A stretch of 64,000 nt of DNA from assembly GCF_000203915.1 (NCBI RefSeq), contig NC_008391.1, forward strand, positions 496,001 to 560,000. Reading direction: 5' to 3'. The translations under genes and the position numbers were made by a program. Below, piece by piece: positions 18,069 to 26,898 of the stretch (positions are counted from its first letter, which is position 1; every line of letters begins with the position of its first letter). The notes beneath the pieces were generated by a model. It saw only the letters and a program-made list of their open reading frames with translations, was not told where the DNA came from and did no database searches. Origin of the DNA: Burkholderia ambifaria AMMD. GTDB lineage: Bacteria > Pseudomonadota > Gammaproteobacteria > Burkholderiales > Burkholderiaceae.

Positions 18069-19553
18069 CTAGGCCGATTGTGCCAGCAGTTTTCCGAGGA
18101 TTCGGCCGCCGTGCCGGGCGTGCGCTGCCGTCAGCGCCGAATAGCCGACGACGACACCCGGTTCGCAGCGGGTGCTGCGGCAAAAGCCGCTGAGCGCCTG
18201 CAACGCGATGCCGGCCGTGCGGGCTCGCGCGACGTAGGATGCCTCGTCCATCGCGGGCGGCAGCCCGAGAACGAAATGAAAACCTGCGTGCTCGCCCGAC
18301 ACCGTGAACTGTCCGCTGGCGTGCGTGGCCAGTTGGTCGAGCACGATATCGCGGCGTTGGCGGTACGCGTGGCGGCACGCGCGCAGGTGCTTCGCAAAAT
18401 CGCCGTGGCCGATGAAGCGGGCCAGCGCGAGCTGCGGTGCCACGCTGACGGAGCGCGCGGTTGCATGCCACACGACCGACAGTGCCGGTCGCAGTTCCGC
18501 CGGCACGACCATGAAGCCGATGCGCAGCCCTGAAAAGAGCGTCTTGTTGAACGAGCCGCAATAGATCACGCGCTCGCAGGCGTCGAGCGATTTCAGCGCG
18601 GGCAGCGGGGCGGCCTGGTAACTGAATTCGCCGTCGTAGTCGTCTTCGATGATCCACGCCCGGTTGCGCTGCGCCCAGTCGAGCAGTTCGAGCCGGCGCG
18701 ACACCGACATCGTGACGCCGAGCGGCGCCTGGTGCGCGGGCGTTACGTAGGCCGCGCACGCATCGTCATGCAGGTCCAGCGTGGCCGTCTGGATTCCTTC
18801 TCGATCGACCGGCACGTCGATCACGGTTGCCGCGGCCATCGTGAAAATGTGCCATGCGGACGCATAGCCGGGATCTTCCATCAGCACGGTCGAGCCGGGG
18901 GTGAGCACGGTTCTCGCGACGAGGTCGATCGAATGCCGGATGCCGGTAGTGATGAAGATGTCGTCCGCCTCGCATGGAATGCCGCGGTATTCCCGCAGGT
19001 ACGCGGCGATTTCGTCGCGCAGACCCTCGACGCCCTGCGACGGCGTCGAGCCGAGATCGTTGGGCGTCGCGGCGAGCAGGCTCGCGCCGAGTGCCTTCTT
19101 CCATTGCTGCATCGGCAGCAGGCCAGGGTCGGCCAGTCGCGCGACAAACGGAACGCCCGGGCGTACCGCGTGTTCCGGCGCCGCCGCACCCGTCGGTTCG
19201 GGCTCCGGCGCGGTGCCGGGACGGCGGGGCGCGCCGTCCCGGGGCTGCGCGCTCGCACGCAGATAGCTGTCGGGCACGATCGCGCAGACCCGGGATCCCG
19301 AGCCGCGCGTTCGTGCGATGTAGCCCTCGGAGGACAACCGGTCGTAGGCCGCTTCGACGGTTCCCCTCGCGACGCTCCAGCGTGCGGCAAGGGTCCGGCT
19401 GGACGGCAGCGGACTGTCGCCGGGAAGCAGGCGTTTCAGGATCGCGTCGCGAATCGCATCGGCAATGCACTCCTGTTTTGATTGCGGGGTGCCCGTCGAC
19501 AGCCCGGCAGGGCACGGCAGATCGAGTGGAATCGCGGCTTTGCCTCGCGACAT
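18069..19553 (-). CDS. MocR/PdxR-type regulator (GntR DNA-binding domain fused to an aminotransferase fold)
   Basis: 494 aa. The N-terminal winged helix is at about 25-95 (LLPGDSPLPSSRTLAARWSVARGTVEAAYDRLSSEGYIARTRGSGSRV). A linker leads to a class I aminotransferase-like domain, with the PLP lysine region at YCGSFNKTLFSGLRIGFMVVP. In this family the aminotransferase domain senses PLP or an amino compound. It is divergent from the Bcr/CflA exporter gene at 19774, its likeliest target; the 220-bp gap is AT-rich. Confidence 0.92.
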   Translation of the reverse strand: MSRGKAAIPLDLPCPAGLSTGTPQSKQECIADAIRDAILKRLLPGDSPLPSSRTLAARWSVARGTVEAAYDRLSSEGYIARTRGSGSRVCAIVPDSYLRASAQPRDGAPRRPGTAPEPEPTGAAAPEHAVRPGVPFVARLADPGLLPMQQWKKALGASLLAATPNDLGSTPSQGVEGLRDEIAAYLREYRGIPCEADDIFITTGIRHSIDLVARTVLTPGSTVLMEDPGYASAWHIFTMAAATVIDVPVDREGIQTATLDLHDDACAAYVTPAHQAPLGVTMSVSRRLELLDWAQRNRAWIIEDDYDGEFSYQAAPLPALKSLDACERVIYCGSFNKTLFSGLRIGFMVVPAELRPALSVVWHATARSVSVAPQLALARFIGHGDFAKHLRACRHAYRQRRDIVLDQLATHASGQFTVSGEHAGFHFVLGLPPAMDEASYVARARTAGIALQALSGFCRSTRCEPGVVVGYSALTAAHARHGGRILGKLLAQSA

Positions 19554-19648
19554 AGTGGTCCAGTGAATATTCGATTTAATGGTCCTTCAGCTTATATCAC
19601 TTTCCCCTTAGATTTCTGTGGACCACACTCTTCGAATCCGAGGGAACG

Positions 19649-19777
19649 TTGTACATAACAAAGAACACTGAGAGATTGACCCTTGCCGTCATCGGCGGGG
19701 GTGTCGATTCCGTGCTGCTCAATCGTGCGGTCGAGACGCAGCCGTTCGAACCGATCGGCGACGGAGTCGCCGCATGA
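19649..19777 (+). CDS. Possible leader peptide or gene remnant (42 codons, TTG start)
   Basis: A short frame starts at TTG behind GAGGG and ends with a TGA that overlaps the ATG of the exporter gene (ATGA). The peptide has a Rossmann-like fragment (TLAVIGGGVDSV) and then NRAVETQPFEPIGDG. It could be a translated leader coupled to the exporter, a decayed oxidoreductase start, or chance. No database check was possible. Confidence 0.25.
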   Translation: MYITKNTERLTLAVIGGGVDSVLLNRAVETQPFEPIGDGVAA

Positions 19778-21009
19778 AGACGCGCTCACTGCCCCCGTGG
19801 GGCTGGCTGTTCCTGCTGATGCTCGTCGTATGCCTGCCGCGGGTCACGATCGATGCCTATCTGCCGTCGCTGCCCGCGATGGCGGACGCGCTGCACGGCA
19901 CCGACGCCCAGTTGCAGCTCACCCTGACGCTGTACATGGTCGGTTACGCGCTTTCGATGCTGGTGTCGGGGCCATTGTCGGACCGGTACGGACGTCGTGC
20001 CGTCCTCGTCGGCGGCTTGTGTCTTTATCTGGTCGCAAGCGTGGCCTGTGCGCTGTCGACCAGTATCCCGGCGATCATCGCCGCACGAATTTTCCAGGCG
20101 CTGGGCGGCTGCAGCGGCACGGTGATCGGCCGGGTCATCGTGCGCGAGCGCTATCCGACCGCGATGCAGGCCACGATGCTCAGCCGCATCTCGGCGGGCA
20201 TGGCGCTGTCGCCGGTGATTGCACCGCTCGCCGGAAGCGTTGTCGCCGAATGGCTCGGATGGCGCGGCGTGTTCGGATGGCTGGCGGCGGGCGGCCTCGT
20301 CGCGACGGCGATGGTGCTGCGCTACTTGCCGGAAACGCGCGAACCAGACACGCAGCCGACGCCGGCAACCGGCCTGCTGCGGACCTACGCGAGCCTGCTG
20401 CGCGAGCGCCGCTTCCTGCGCTACTCGCTGGCGATCAGCTTCGTCTACTGCACCTACTTTCCGTTCATCGCCGAATCATCGACCTTGTTCCAGCGGCAAA
20501 TGGGCGTGTCCGGCCCGGTCTATGCGGCGATCTTCGGCCTGACCGTGCTCGGCTACCTGATCGGTTCGAGCGTGTTCCGGCGAACCAGCGGCCGATGGCA
20601 TGCCGATTCCGTCATCACGGTGGCGGCCGGCATCAATCTGGTCGGCGCGGGCGCGCTGTGGGGCGCCGGTGCCGTTGCCTCCACGGCGGTGGCAGCCCTC
20701 GTCGTCCCGATGTTCTTCGTGATGGTCGCAGTCGGGATCGCGATTCCGGCGTGCCAGTTCGCCGTGATGCAGCCCTATACGAAGATCGCCGGCACGGCAT
20801 CCGGGCTGTTCTTCTTCATTCAGATGGCGATCACGGCCGCATGCGGCGGCGTGCTCGCGTGGCTGTCGGACGGTACCGCCCACCCGATGATCGCCGTGAC
20901 CGTCTGCTCGAGCATCGCGTTCATGGTGGTGGTCGTCGGCCTGCGCGACCGAAGTGCGACGGACGGTCGGCGCTTCGCGGCAGGGAACCGGCCGGCTGCG
21001 GAGCGATGA
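19774..21009 (+). CDS. Bcr/CflA-family MFS drug exporter
   Basis: 411 aa with 12 predicted membrane segments. The first segment carries the family's DAYLPSLPAMADAL, the loop motif GPLSDRYGRRAVLVGG lies between segments 2 and 3, and ARIFQALGGCSGTVIGRVIVRERY is the antiporter region. Members export drugs such as bicyclomycin, chloramphenicol or sulfonamides, or amino-acid derivatives such as cysteine. GGAG lies 9 bases before the ATG. The divergent MocR gene suggests control by an amino compound or PLP. Confidence 0.9.
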   Translation: MKTRSLPPWGWLFLLMLVVCLPRVTIDAYLPSLPAMADALHGTDAQLQLTLTLYMVGYALSMLVSGPLSDRYGRRAVLVGGLCLYLVASVACALSTSIPAIIAARIFQALGGCSGTVIGRVIVRERYPTAMQATMLSRISAGMALSPVIAPLAGSVVAEWLGWRGVFGWLAAGGLVATAMVLRYLPETREPDTQPTPATGLLRTYASLLRERRFLRYSLAISFVYCTYFPFIAESSTLFQRQMGVSGPVYAAIFGLTVLGYLIGSSVFRRTSGRWHADSVITVAAGINLVGAGALWGAGAVASTAVAALVVPMFFVMVAVGIAIPACQFAVMQPYTKIAGTASGLFFFIQMAITAACGGVLAWLSDGTAHPMIAVTVCSSIAFMVVVVGLRDRSATDGRRFAAGNRPAAER

Positions 21010-21123
21010 ACACGGGGATGCGCTCGGGATAGTCGCGAGCGGCGCAACCGGTGTTTGCGCGAGGCGTCGGCGTGGAAAGGATCATGTAATGTAGCGGCGT
21101 GTCGCTGACCTTACGGAATTCCC

Positions 21124-21798
21124 ATGCGTGTGCTGCTCGTCGAAGACAACCCGAACCTGGCCCAGTCGCTGAACGACGCGCTGACCGCCGCGCGCTTCGC
21201 GGTCGATCACATGGCCGACGGCGAGGCGGCGGATCACGTGCTGCGCACCCAAGACTACGCGCTGGTGATCCTCGATCTCGGGCTGCCGAAGCTCGACGGG
21301 CTCGAGGTGCTGCGGCGGCTGCGCGCGCGCCGCAACCCGGTGCCGGTGCTGATCCTCACCGCGCACGGCTCGGTCGAGGACCGCGTGAAGGGGCTCGATC
21401 TCGGGGCCGACGATTATCTGGCGAAACCGTTCGAGCTGACCGAGCTGGAGGCGCGCGCCCGCGCGCTGATCCGGCGCAGCCTTGGCCACGAGCATTCGCG
21501 GGTCGAATGCGGGCCGCTTTCGTATGACAGTATCGACCGCAGCTTCCACCTCGGCGGCGAACCGCTGTCGCTCACGCCGCGCGAGCGCTCGGTGCTGGAA
21601 GTGCTGATCCTGCGCAACGGCCGCGCGATCAACAAGGAGACGCTGTCGGAGAAGATCTTCGGGCTCGACGAGTCGGTCAACGCGGATGCGATCGAGATCT
21701 ACGTGTACCGGCTGCGCAAGAAGCTGGAGAACACCGGCGTCGCGATCGTCACGCTGCGCGGGCTGGGTTATTTGCTCGAAGCGAAGGCCGTGGAATGA
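21124..21798 (+). CDS. OmpR-family response regulator (TctD/QseB-like)
   Basis: 224 aa. The receiver domain has acidic residues E7/D8, phosphoacceptor Asp51 in VILDLGLPKLDG, and Lys in DDYLAKPFE. The C-terminal winged helix is at about 125-220 (LTPRERSVLEVLILRNGRAINKETLSEKIFG, then VYRLRKKLENTGVAIVTLRGLGYLL). It overlaps the kinase gene by 4 bases. No tctCBA tricarboxylate transporter lies nearby, so the signal and targets are not evident. Confidence 0.92.
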   Translation: MRVLLVEDNPNLAQSLNDALTAARFAVDHMADGEAADHVLRTQDYALVILDLGLPKLDGLEVLRRLRARRNPVPVLILTAHGSVEDRVKGLDLGADDYLAKPFELTELEARARALIRRSLGHEHSRVECGPLSYDSIDRSFHLGGEPLSLTPRERSVLEVLILRNGRAINKETLSEKIFGLDESVNADAIEIYVYRLRKKLENTGVAIVTLRGLGYLLEAKAVE

Positions 21799-23186
21799 CC
21801 CGCCCGAACCTGCGAACGCAGGTCGCGCTGTGGTTGCTGCTGCCGCTGCTCGGGCTGCTCGCGCTCGACTCGTGGCTCACGTACCAGCGCGCGATGAGCG
21901 CCGCGCACGTCGCGTTCGACCGCACGCTGTCGTCGTCGCTGAAGTTGATCCGCGAAGGCGTGCGCCTCCATGAAGGCGAGATCGAGGTCGACCTGCCGTA
22001 TCTCGCGCTCGAGATGTTCGAGTCGGGCGACGGCGGCAAGATCTACTACCTGATCCGCGCGGACAACGGCCATACGATTACCGGCTATCCGGACCTGCCG
22101 CTGCCGCAGGGCGACGGCGCGCTGTTCGTCACGCGCTACTACGACGTCGTGTATCGCGGCGACCAGTTGCGCATGGCCGCGCTGCGCGTGCCGGTGCACG
22201 ACGTGCCGACCGCGCAGACGCGCATCGTCTGGGTGATGGTCGGCGAGACGATCGAGGCGCGCCAGGCGCTCGCGCGCGAGATCCTGGTGGGCTCGCTGCT
22301 GCAAGAGGGGTTGCTCGTCGTGCTCGCGCTCGGGATCGTGTGGCTCGGCGTCGGGCGCGGGCTGCGGCCGCTGAACCGGCTGTCGGCGACGGTCGCCGCG
22401 CGCAGCGACGGCGATCCGACGCCGCTCGACACCGGCGGCATGCCGAGCGAGCTCGCGCCGCTCGTCGAGTCGATCAACCAGTACATCGGCCGCACGCAGC
22501 GGATGCAGGTCGCGCGGCGGCGCTTCTTCGCGGACGCGGCCCATCAGCTGAAGACGCCGCTCGCGGCCGTGCAGGCGGGCGTCGAGCTGGCGTTGCGACC
22601 GGCCGAGCAGCCGCGCGTGAACGTGCATCTGCGGCGCGTGAACGGCGCGGTGCGGCAGGCCGCGAAGATCGTCCAGCAACTGCTGTCGCTGTCGCGGCTC
22701 GATTCGGACAGCGGCCAGGCGGTCGCGCACCAGCCGGTCGCGCTGCACCGGCTCGCGCGCAGCGTGACGCTCGACTGGTCGCCCGTCGCGCGCTCGCGCG
22801 ACATCGATCTCGGTTTCGAGCACGAGGCCGATGTCGACGTGCTCGGCCAACCGGACCTGCTCGGCGAAATGATCGGCAACCTGATCGACAACGCGATCCG
22901 CTACTCGGGCGACCGCGCGGTGATCACGGTGCGCGTGTCGCGCGACGGCGAGCATGCGCGGCTCGACGTGATCGACAACGGGCCGGGCATTCCGGCCAGC
23001 GAGCGTGACGCGGTGTTCGAACGCTTCCATCGCGGCAGCAAGACGCAGACGGTCGAGGGCACGGGGCTCGGGTTGTCGATCGTGCGGGAGATCGCGCGCG
23101 TGCATCAGGGCAGCGTGACGCTGGCCGATGCGCACGGCGGCGGGTTGGTGGTCACGGTGCGGTTGCCGGCGGCGAGCCATCGTTAG
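21795..23186 (+). CDS. Sensor histidine kinase (TctE-like)
   Basis: 463 aa. Membrane segments lie at about 10-30 and 165-187, enclosing a periplasmic 2CSK-type sensor domain. A HAMP-like linker follows, then the H-box with His250 (FFADAAHQLKTPLAAVQAG), N-box NLIDNAIRYS and glycine boxes DNGPGIP and GTGLGLSIVREIARVHQG. It phosphorylates the regulator encoded just upstream. The QLKTPL form of the H-box is typical of the TctE/QseC group in Burkholderiales. Confidence 0.92.
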   Translation: MTRPNLRTQVALWLLLPLLGLLALDSWLTYQRAMSAAHVAFDRTLSSSLKLIREGVRLHEGEIEVDLPYLALEMFESGDGGKIYYLIRADNGHTITGYPDLPLPQGDGALFVTRYYDVVYRGDQLRMAALRVPVHDVPTAQTRIVWVMVGETIEARQALAREILVGSLLQEGLLVVLALGIVWLGVGRGLRPLNRLSATVAARSDGDPTPLDTGGMPSELAPLVESINQYIGRTQRMQVARRRFFADAAHQLKTPLAAVQAGVELALRPAEQPRVNVHLRRVNGAVRQAAKIVQQLLSLSRLDSDSGQAVAHQPVALHRLARSVTLDWSPVARSRDIDLGFEHEADVDVLGQPDLLGEMIGNLIDNAIRYSGDRAVITVRVSRDGEHARLDVIDNGPGIPASERDAVFERFHRGSKTQTVEGTGLGLSIVREIARVHQGSVTLADAHGGGLVVTVRLPAASHR

Positions 23187-23247
23187 AGACGGTGTCAAGC
23201 CGAGTCGTGGCCGTTCCGTTCCAGCCGAGTGGCGGGCGGCGCGGCAC

Positions 23248-24216
23248 TCACGGCTTCAGCAGCAGCTTGCCGATGGACTTGCGGCTTTCCATGTCGGCAT
23301 GCGCGTGCGCCGCGTCCGCCAGCGGATATTCGCCGCCGATCCGCACCTTGAGCCGGCCTTCCGCGATCCAGTCGAACAGCCGCGCCGAGTGCGCGCGAAG
23401 CAGTTCGGGCGTGTCGATATGATCGAAGAAGGTCGCATAGCCGATCTTGACGCTCCTCGGCAGGCTCATGAGGTCGATCGGCTCCGGCCCGCCGAGCACC
23501 GGACCGTACCAGCAGAAGGTGCCCGAGCGGCGCAGCACGTCGAGCGATCCCTGAAAGGTCTTCGGCCCGGAGCCGTCGTAGACGACGTGCACGCCTTCGC
23601 CGTTGGTCAGGCGCAGTGCCTTCGCGGCGAACCGGCCGCCGGTATCGACGATCACATGATCCGCGCCCGCTTCCGTGGCCGCGGCGACCTTGTCTTCGGA
23701 CGAGACGCGCCCGATTACCCGGCCGCCTCGCAGCTTGATGATCTGCGTCAACAGCAGGCCCAGGCCGCCGGCAGCCGCGTGGACGAAAGCGACGTCGCCC
23801 GGCTGCACGGGATAGAAGTCGGTCGCGAAATGGCTGGCGGTGAGACCCTGCATCATCACGGCGGCGGCCGTGCGATCGTCGATCGTGTCCGGAACCGGCA
23901 CCAGCGACGTGGCGGGGATCGCGATCTGCTCCGCATAGCTGCCGGGCGCGTAGACCCACGCGACGCGCTGGCCGGGTTCGATGCCCTCGACGTCGTCGCC
24001 GACCGCCAGCACCCGGCCCGCGCCTTCGACGCCAAGAATCTTCGGGTTGGGCCACCCGGTCCAGGCCATGCCCTGTCGCACGCCGATGTCCATGAAGTTG
24101 ACGCCCGCGAAGGCGATCTCGACCAGCGCCTCGCCCGTACGCGCCACCGGGGCGGTCCGCTCGACCTGCTCAAGCATGTCGCGGCCGCCGATGCCGTTCA
24201 TCACAATGGCTTTCAT
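23248..24216 (-). CDS. NADPH:quinone oxidoreductase (QOR-type)
   Basis: 322 aa, medium-chain dehydrogenase fold without zinc ligands. ILGVEGAGRVLAVGDDV and the substrate loop WVYAPGSYAEQ are typical of QOR. The NADPH site is AFVHAAAGGLGLLLTQIIKLRGGRVIGRVSS. These enzymes reduce quinones or activated alkenes in the cytoplasm. It follows the TetR gene on the same strand after 48 bases, and an operator-like site at 24233-24244 lies just upstream of its start, so it is probably induced by a reactive electrophile. Confidence 0.9.
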   Translation of the reverse strand: MKAIVMNGIGGRDMLEQVERTAPVARTGEALVEIAFAGVNFMDIGVRQGMAWTGWPNPKILGVEGAGRVLAVGDDVEGIEPGQRVAWVYAPGSYAEQIAIPATSLVPVPDTIDDRTAAAVMMQGLTASHFATDFYPVQPGDVAFVHAAAGGLGLLLTQIIKLRGGRVIGRVSSEDKVAAATEAGADHVIVDTGGRFAAKALRLTNGEGVHVVYDGSGPKTFQGSLDVLRRSGTFCWYGPVLGGPEPIDLMSLPRSVKIGYATFFDHIDTPELLRAHSARLFDWIAEGRLKVRIGGEYPLADAAHAHADMESRKSIGKLLLKP

Positions 24217-24232
24217 GATTTACCTCATTATG

Positions 24233-24244
24233 GAATGATCGTTC
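24233..24244. promoter_or_regulatory. TetR operator-like palindrome upstream of the quinone oxidoreductase gene
   Basis: GAATGATCGTTC followed by ATTA, 17 bases before the oxidoreductase start. It matches the palindrome upstream of the neighbouring tetR gene (GAACGATCGTTC followed by AATA) at all but one position of the core. Two matching sites flanking the same TetR gene make it the likely binding protein. Confidence 0.6.
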
Positions 24245-24264
24245 ATTAATTTGCCAAAAAAAAT

Positions 24265-24831
24265 CTACCGCAGCGCCCGCAGCGTCATGTCGGCCAACGC
24301 GGTCAGGCTCGCGTGGTCGGCGCCGCCGCGACCGGCGACGCGGATGCCAGTGATGTTCGCGATCAGGAACTGGGCGGTCGCTTCGGGGACGAGGCCGGCG
24401 GCCACGTCGCCTTCGCGCTGCGCATCGCGTACCCGGGCCGCGATCGCGGCGATCAAGCTGTGGGCCAGCACCGCGTGGATCTCCGCGAGCTCGGGGCGGG
24501 ACGCGCCGAATTCGTAGATCGAAATCGTGCCAAGACAGGGCTGGGCGGCCGTCTCGACCACGCGGCGAAGCAACGCGTCGATCCCTTCGATCGCGCGTGC
24601 GCCGCTGCGCAGCGCGTCGAAGTGCGCAGCGCATTCGCCCATCCCGTAACGGCGCACGGCCGCCAGATAAAGCTGCCATTTGTCGCCGAAGGCCGCGTAG
24701 AGACTCTGCCGCCCGATGCCCATCGCGCTGACGAGCATCTGGGCCGAGCTGCCCTCGAACCCATGCTCGCTGAAAACGGCGATCGCGCCGTCAAGCGCTG
24801 CGTCCGTGTCGAATTCCCTTGGTCTTGCCAT
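24265..24831 (-). CDS. TetR-family repressor, probably of the quinone oxidoreductase gene
   Basis: 188 aa. The N-terminal helix-turn-helix reads ALDGAIAVFSEHGFEGSSAQMLVSAMGIGRQSLYAAFGDKWQLY. The ligand domain resembles the TetR C-terminal domain of AcrR/NemR-like proteins. It starts at 24831, 22 bases after the palindrome at 24853-24864. It is followed on the same strand by the oxidoreductase gene, which has a second copy of the palindrome. This supports autoregulation plus control of that enzyme. Confidence 0.88.
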   Translation of the reverse strand: MARPREFDTDAALDGAIAVFSEHGFEGSSAQMLVSAMGIGRQSLYAAFGDKWQLYLAAVRRYGMGECAAHFDALRSGARAIEGIDALLRRVVETAAQPCLGTISIYEFGASRPELAEIHAVLAHSLIAAIAARVRDAQREGDVAAGLVPEATAQFLIANITGIRVAGRGGADHASLTALADMTLRALR

Positions 24832-24852
24832 GAGCGGACTATATCAAATCAG

Positions 24853-24864
24853 GAACGATCGTTC
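24853..24864. promoter_or_regulatory. TetR operator-like palindrome upstream of the tetR gene
   Basis: GAACGATCGTTC is a perfect 12-bp palindrome 22 bases upstream of the tetR ATG, within an AT-rich promoter-like stretch. A near-identical copy lies at 24233-24244. Confidence 0.6.
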
Positions 24865-24946
24865 AATAATATTGTTGATGGGGAACCAAAGGCTTGATCT
24901 GCCGGAGCATGTGCCCGCATGTCCGGCAGTCGTCGTGGCGGGTCGA

Positions 24947-25813
24947 TCAGTCGCCGAACGCGATTTCCGCTTCGACCGATTGCCCGACCTCGAGCCACGC
25001 GCCCGCGCCTTCGACGACGATCGCGTTGATGCCGAACGTCAGCGCATTGTCGTAGTTCGGGTTCGCGCGATAGGTCTGCATCGTGTCGGTCGGCTCGTGC
25101 GGCCATTCCGGGTTCGGCGCCCCGGTCACCTGGTCGATCGTCGGCACCGGGCAGCGCGTGCACAGCTTCACGAGCCGCAGCCGCACGGGCGTCTCGCCGT
25201 CGGCGTCGAGATGCTCGAGGAAATCCTCTTCATACGCGTCGAGATCCGACACGACGATGTTCGGGCGGAAGCGATTCATCGGGATCGCCGGCACGCCTTT
25301 CGCGACGAGCTTCGCGTTCAGGTCGTCGAGCGACGACTGGCCGATCACGAGCAGCGGATAGCCGTCCGCGAACTGCGTGTGCGTATCGACGTCGCCGGTC
25401 CATTTGCGGTTGCAGCCGCGGCGCGCATCCGCGCCGAAGCGCGCGAGCTTCAACGGCACGCCGAGGAATTCGGTGAGCCATGCAGCGGTTTCGGCGCCCG
25501 TGTCGATCGCGTCGACGGTGTCGCGCCAGACGGTCGCGGCCATCTTCGGGGTGGCGGGCGTCGCGTCGCCGTCGAGCGGCGTGCGGATCTCCGGCATGCC
25601 CGGCGCGTTCAGTACGAGCGCATCGCTGTCGAGCGCGGTGCGGATCAGCGCGAGGCGCGGGTGCGTGCGCTGCGTGATCATCATCCCGTCGGGGGTGGTG
25701 ATCAGCCAGTGGCGATCGTAGGCGAGGCCCGTTTCGAGCAGTTGCGCCCGCGGCAGCGCGACGCCGGCGCAGGACTTGATCGGGTAGACGAAGAGTTCGG
25801 AGATGGCTGGCAT
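24947..25813 (-). CDS. MOSC-domain protein (YcbX-like)
   Basis: 288 aa. The N-terminal beta-barrel MOSC_N domain (ISELFVYPIKSCAGVALPRAQL) is followed by the MOSC domain, with NRFRPNIVVS and the sulfur-transfer cysteine region LRLVKLCTRCPVPTID. YcbX-type proteins are molybdenum-cofactor enzymes that reduce N-hydroxylated compounds. The usual C-terminal 2Fe-2S ferredoxin domain of E. coli YcbX is missing here, so it depends on a separate electron donor or is a short family member. It follows the organosulfur operon by 93 bases on the same strand and might be read with it. Confidence 0.88.
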   Translation of the reverse strand: MPAISELFVYPIKSCAGVALPRAQLLETGLAYDRHWLITTPDGMMITQRTHPRLALIRTALDSDALVLNAPGMPEIRTPLDGDATPATPKMAATVWRDTVDAIDTGAETAAWLTEFLGVPLKLARFGADARRGCNRKWTGDVDTHTQFADGYPLLVIGQSSLDDLNAKLVAKGVPAIPMNRFRPNIVVSDLDAYEEDFLEHLDADGETPVRLRLVKLCTRCPVPTIDQVTGAPNPEWPHEPTDTMQTYRANPNYDNALTFGINAIVVEGAGAWLEVGQSVEAEIAFGD

Positions 25814-25905
25814 GACGCTGGCTGACGAAGGCGGGATGATCGAACCGCGATTGTGCCAGATCGTGCGAAAACGGTTCGGCCGGTTGGATGCCGCCGCGCG
25901 GCCGG

Positions 25906-26862
25906 TTACGCGAGCGCAAAGCCGAGGTCGAACGTCGTGCGCACGTCCAGCGGCTGGCGCAGCAGCCCGGCTTTCAGATAGAAGTCGGCCGTGCGCTGCT
26001 GTGCGGCGATCACCGTCGCGTCGATCGGCTGCCAGCGCGTGTTGCGGCGCTCGAACTGCAGCTTCGCGGCCGCCGGCGGGATGCCGATGATGCGCGCGAG
26101 CGCCGCGGAATACGCGTCGACGTGCCGGTACGACCAGACCTGCGCGCGCACGACACGTTGCAGGAAGTCGCGCAACACGTCGCGCTTCGACGCGATCGCC
26201 GCGTCGGTTGCCGCGACGTAGCTGAGGCCCGACCACAGGCCGCGGCCGTCGACGAGCACGCGCGCGCGGCCGCTCGTTTCGGCGAGCGCCGTATACGGCT
26301 CCCAGGTCGCCCACGCATCAATCGATCCGGTTGCGAGCGCAAGCATCGTGTCGGCCGGCGGCAGGAAGCGGAACGATACGGCGTCCGGTGGCAAGCCGGC
26401 CGCGTCGAGTGCCTTCAGCGTGACGAAATGGCCGATCGAGCCGCGCGTGGTGCCGATGCGCTTGCCTTTCAGATCGGCGGCGGCTTTCAGCGTGGCGTCG
26501 GGCCGCACGAGCACGGCGGTGCCGTACGGGTCGGAGCGGTTCGCGGCGATCACCTTGATGCGGGCGCCCGACGCGAGCGCGAAGATCACCGGCGCGTCGC
26601 CGATCGGGCCGCAGTCCACGGCCCCCGCGTTCAGCGCTTCGGCCAGCGGCGCGGCGGCCGGGAATTCGGTCCACGCGATGTCGTACGCAAGGCCGTTCAG
26701 CTCGCCGGCCGCTTCGAGCAGCGCGCGCAGCCCGCCTTTCTGGTCGCCGGCCCGCAGCAGCGGCCGCGCGCCCGATTGCGCATGGAGCGCGGCCGGCGCG
26801 ACGGTGAAGGTGGTGGCGAGAGCGCTTGCTTGCGCGAGGAAGTGACGTCGGGTCGGGTTCAT
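25906..26862 (-). CDS. Periplasmic binding protein of the sulfonate/nitrate/taurine class (second binding protein of the operon)
   Basis: 318 aa with a twin-arginine-like signal (TRRHFLAQASALATTF) ending near LHAQ. The NMT1/SsuA-like fold shows LLRAGDQKGGLRALLEAAG, then GAVDCGPIGDAPVIFALASGARIKVIAANR and LKGKRIGTTRGSIGHFVTLKALDAAGL. It is the last gene of the seven-gene unit, following the cytochrome gene by 36 bases. The operon already has a binding protein at 30021-31055. This one may offer a second specificity to the same permease. Confidence 0.85.
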   Translation of the reverse strand: MNPTRRHFLAQASALATTFTVAPAALHAQSGARPLLRAGDQKGGLRALLEAAGELNGLAYDIAWTEFPAAAPLAEALNAGAVDCGPIGDAPVIFALASGARIKVIAANRSDPYGTAVLVRPDATLKAAADLKGKRIGTTRGSIGHFVTLKALDAAGLPPDAVSFRFLPPADTMLALATGSIDAWATWEPYTALAETSGRARVLVDGRGLWSGLSYVAATDAAIASKRDVLRDFLQRVVRAQVWSYRHVDAYSAALARIIGIPPAAAKLQFERRNTRWQPIDATVIAAQQRTADFYLKAGLLRQPLDVRTTFDLGFALA

Positions 26863-26898
26863 CTTGAGTTCTGTCGAGCAGGGAAACGGTTCGGGGAT

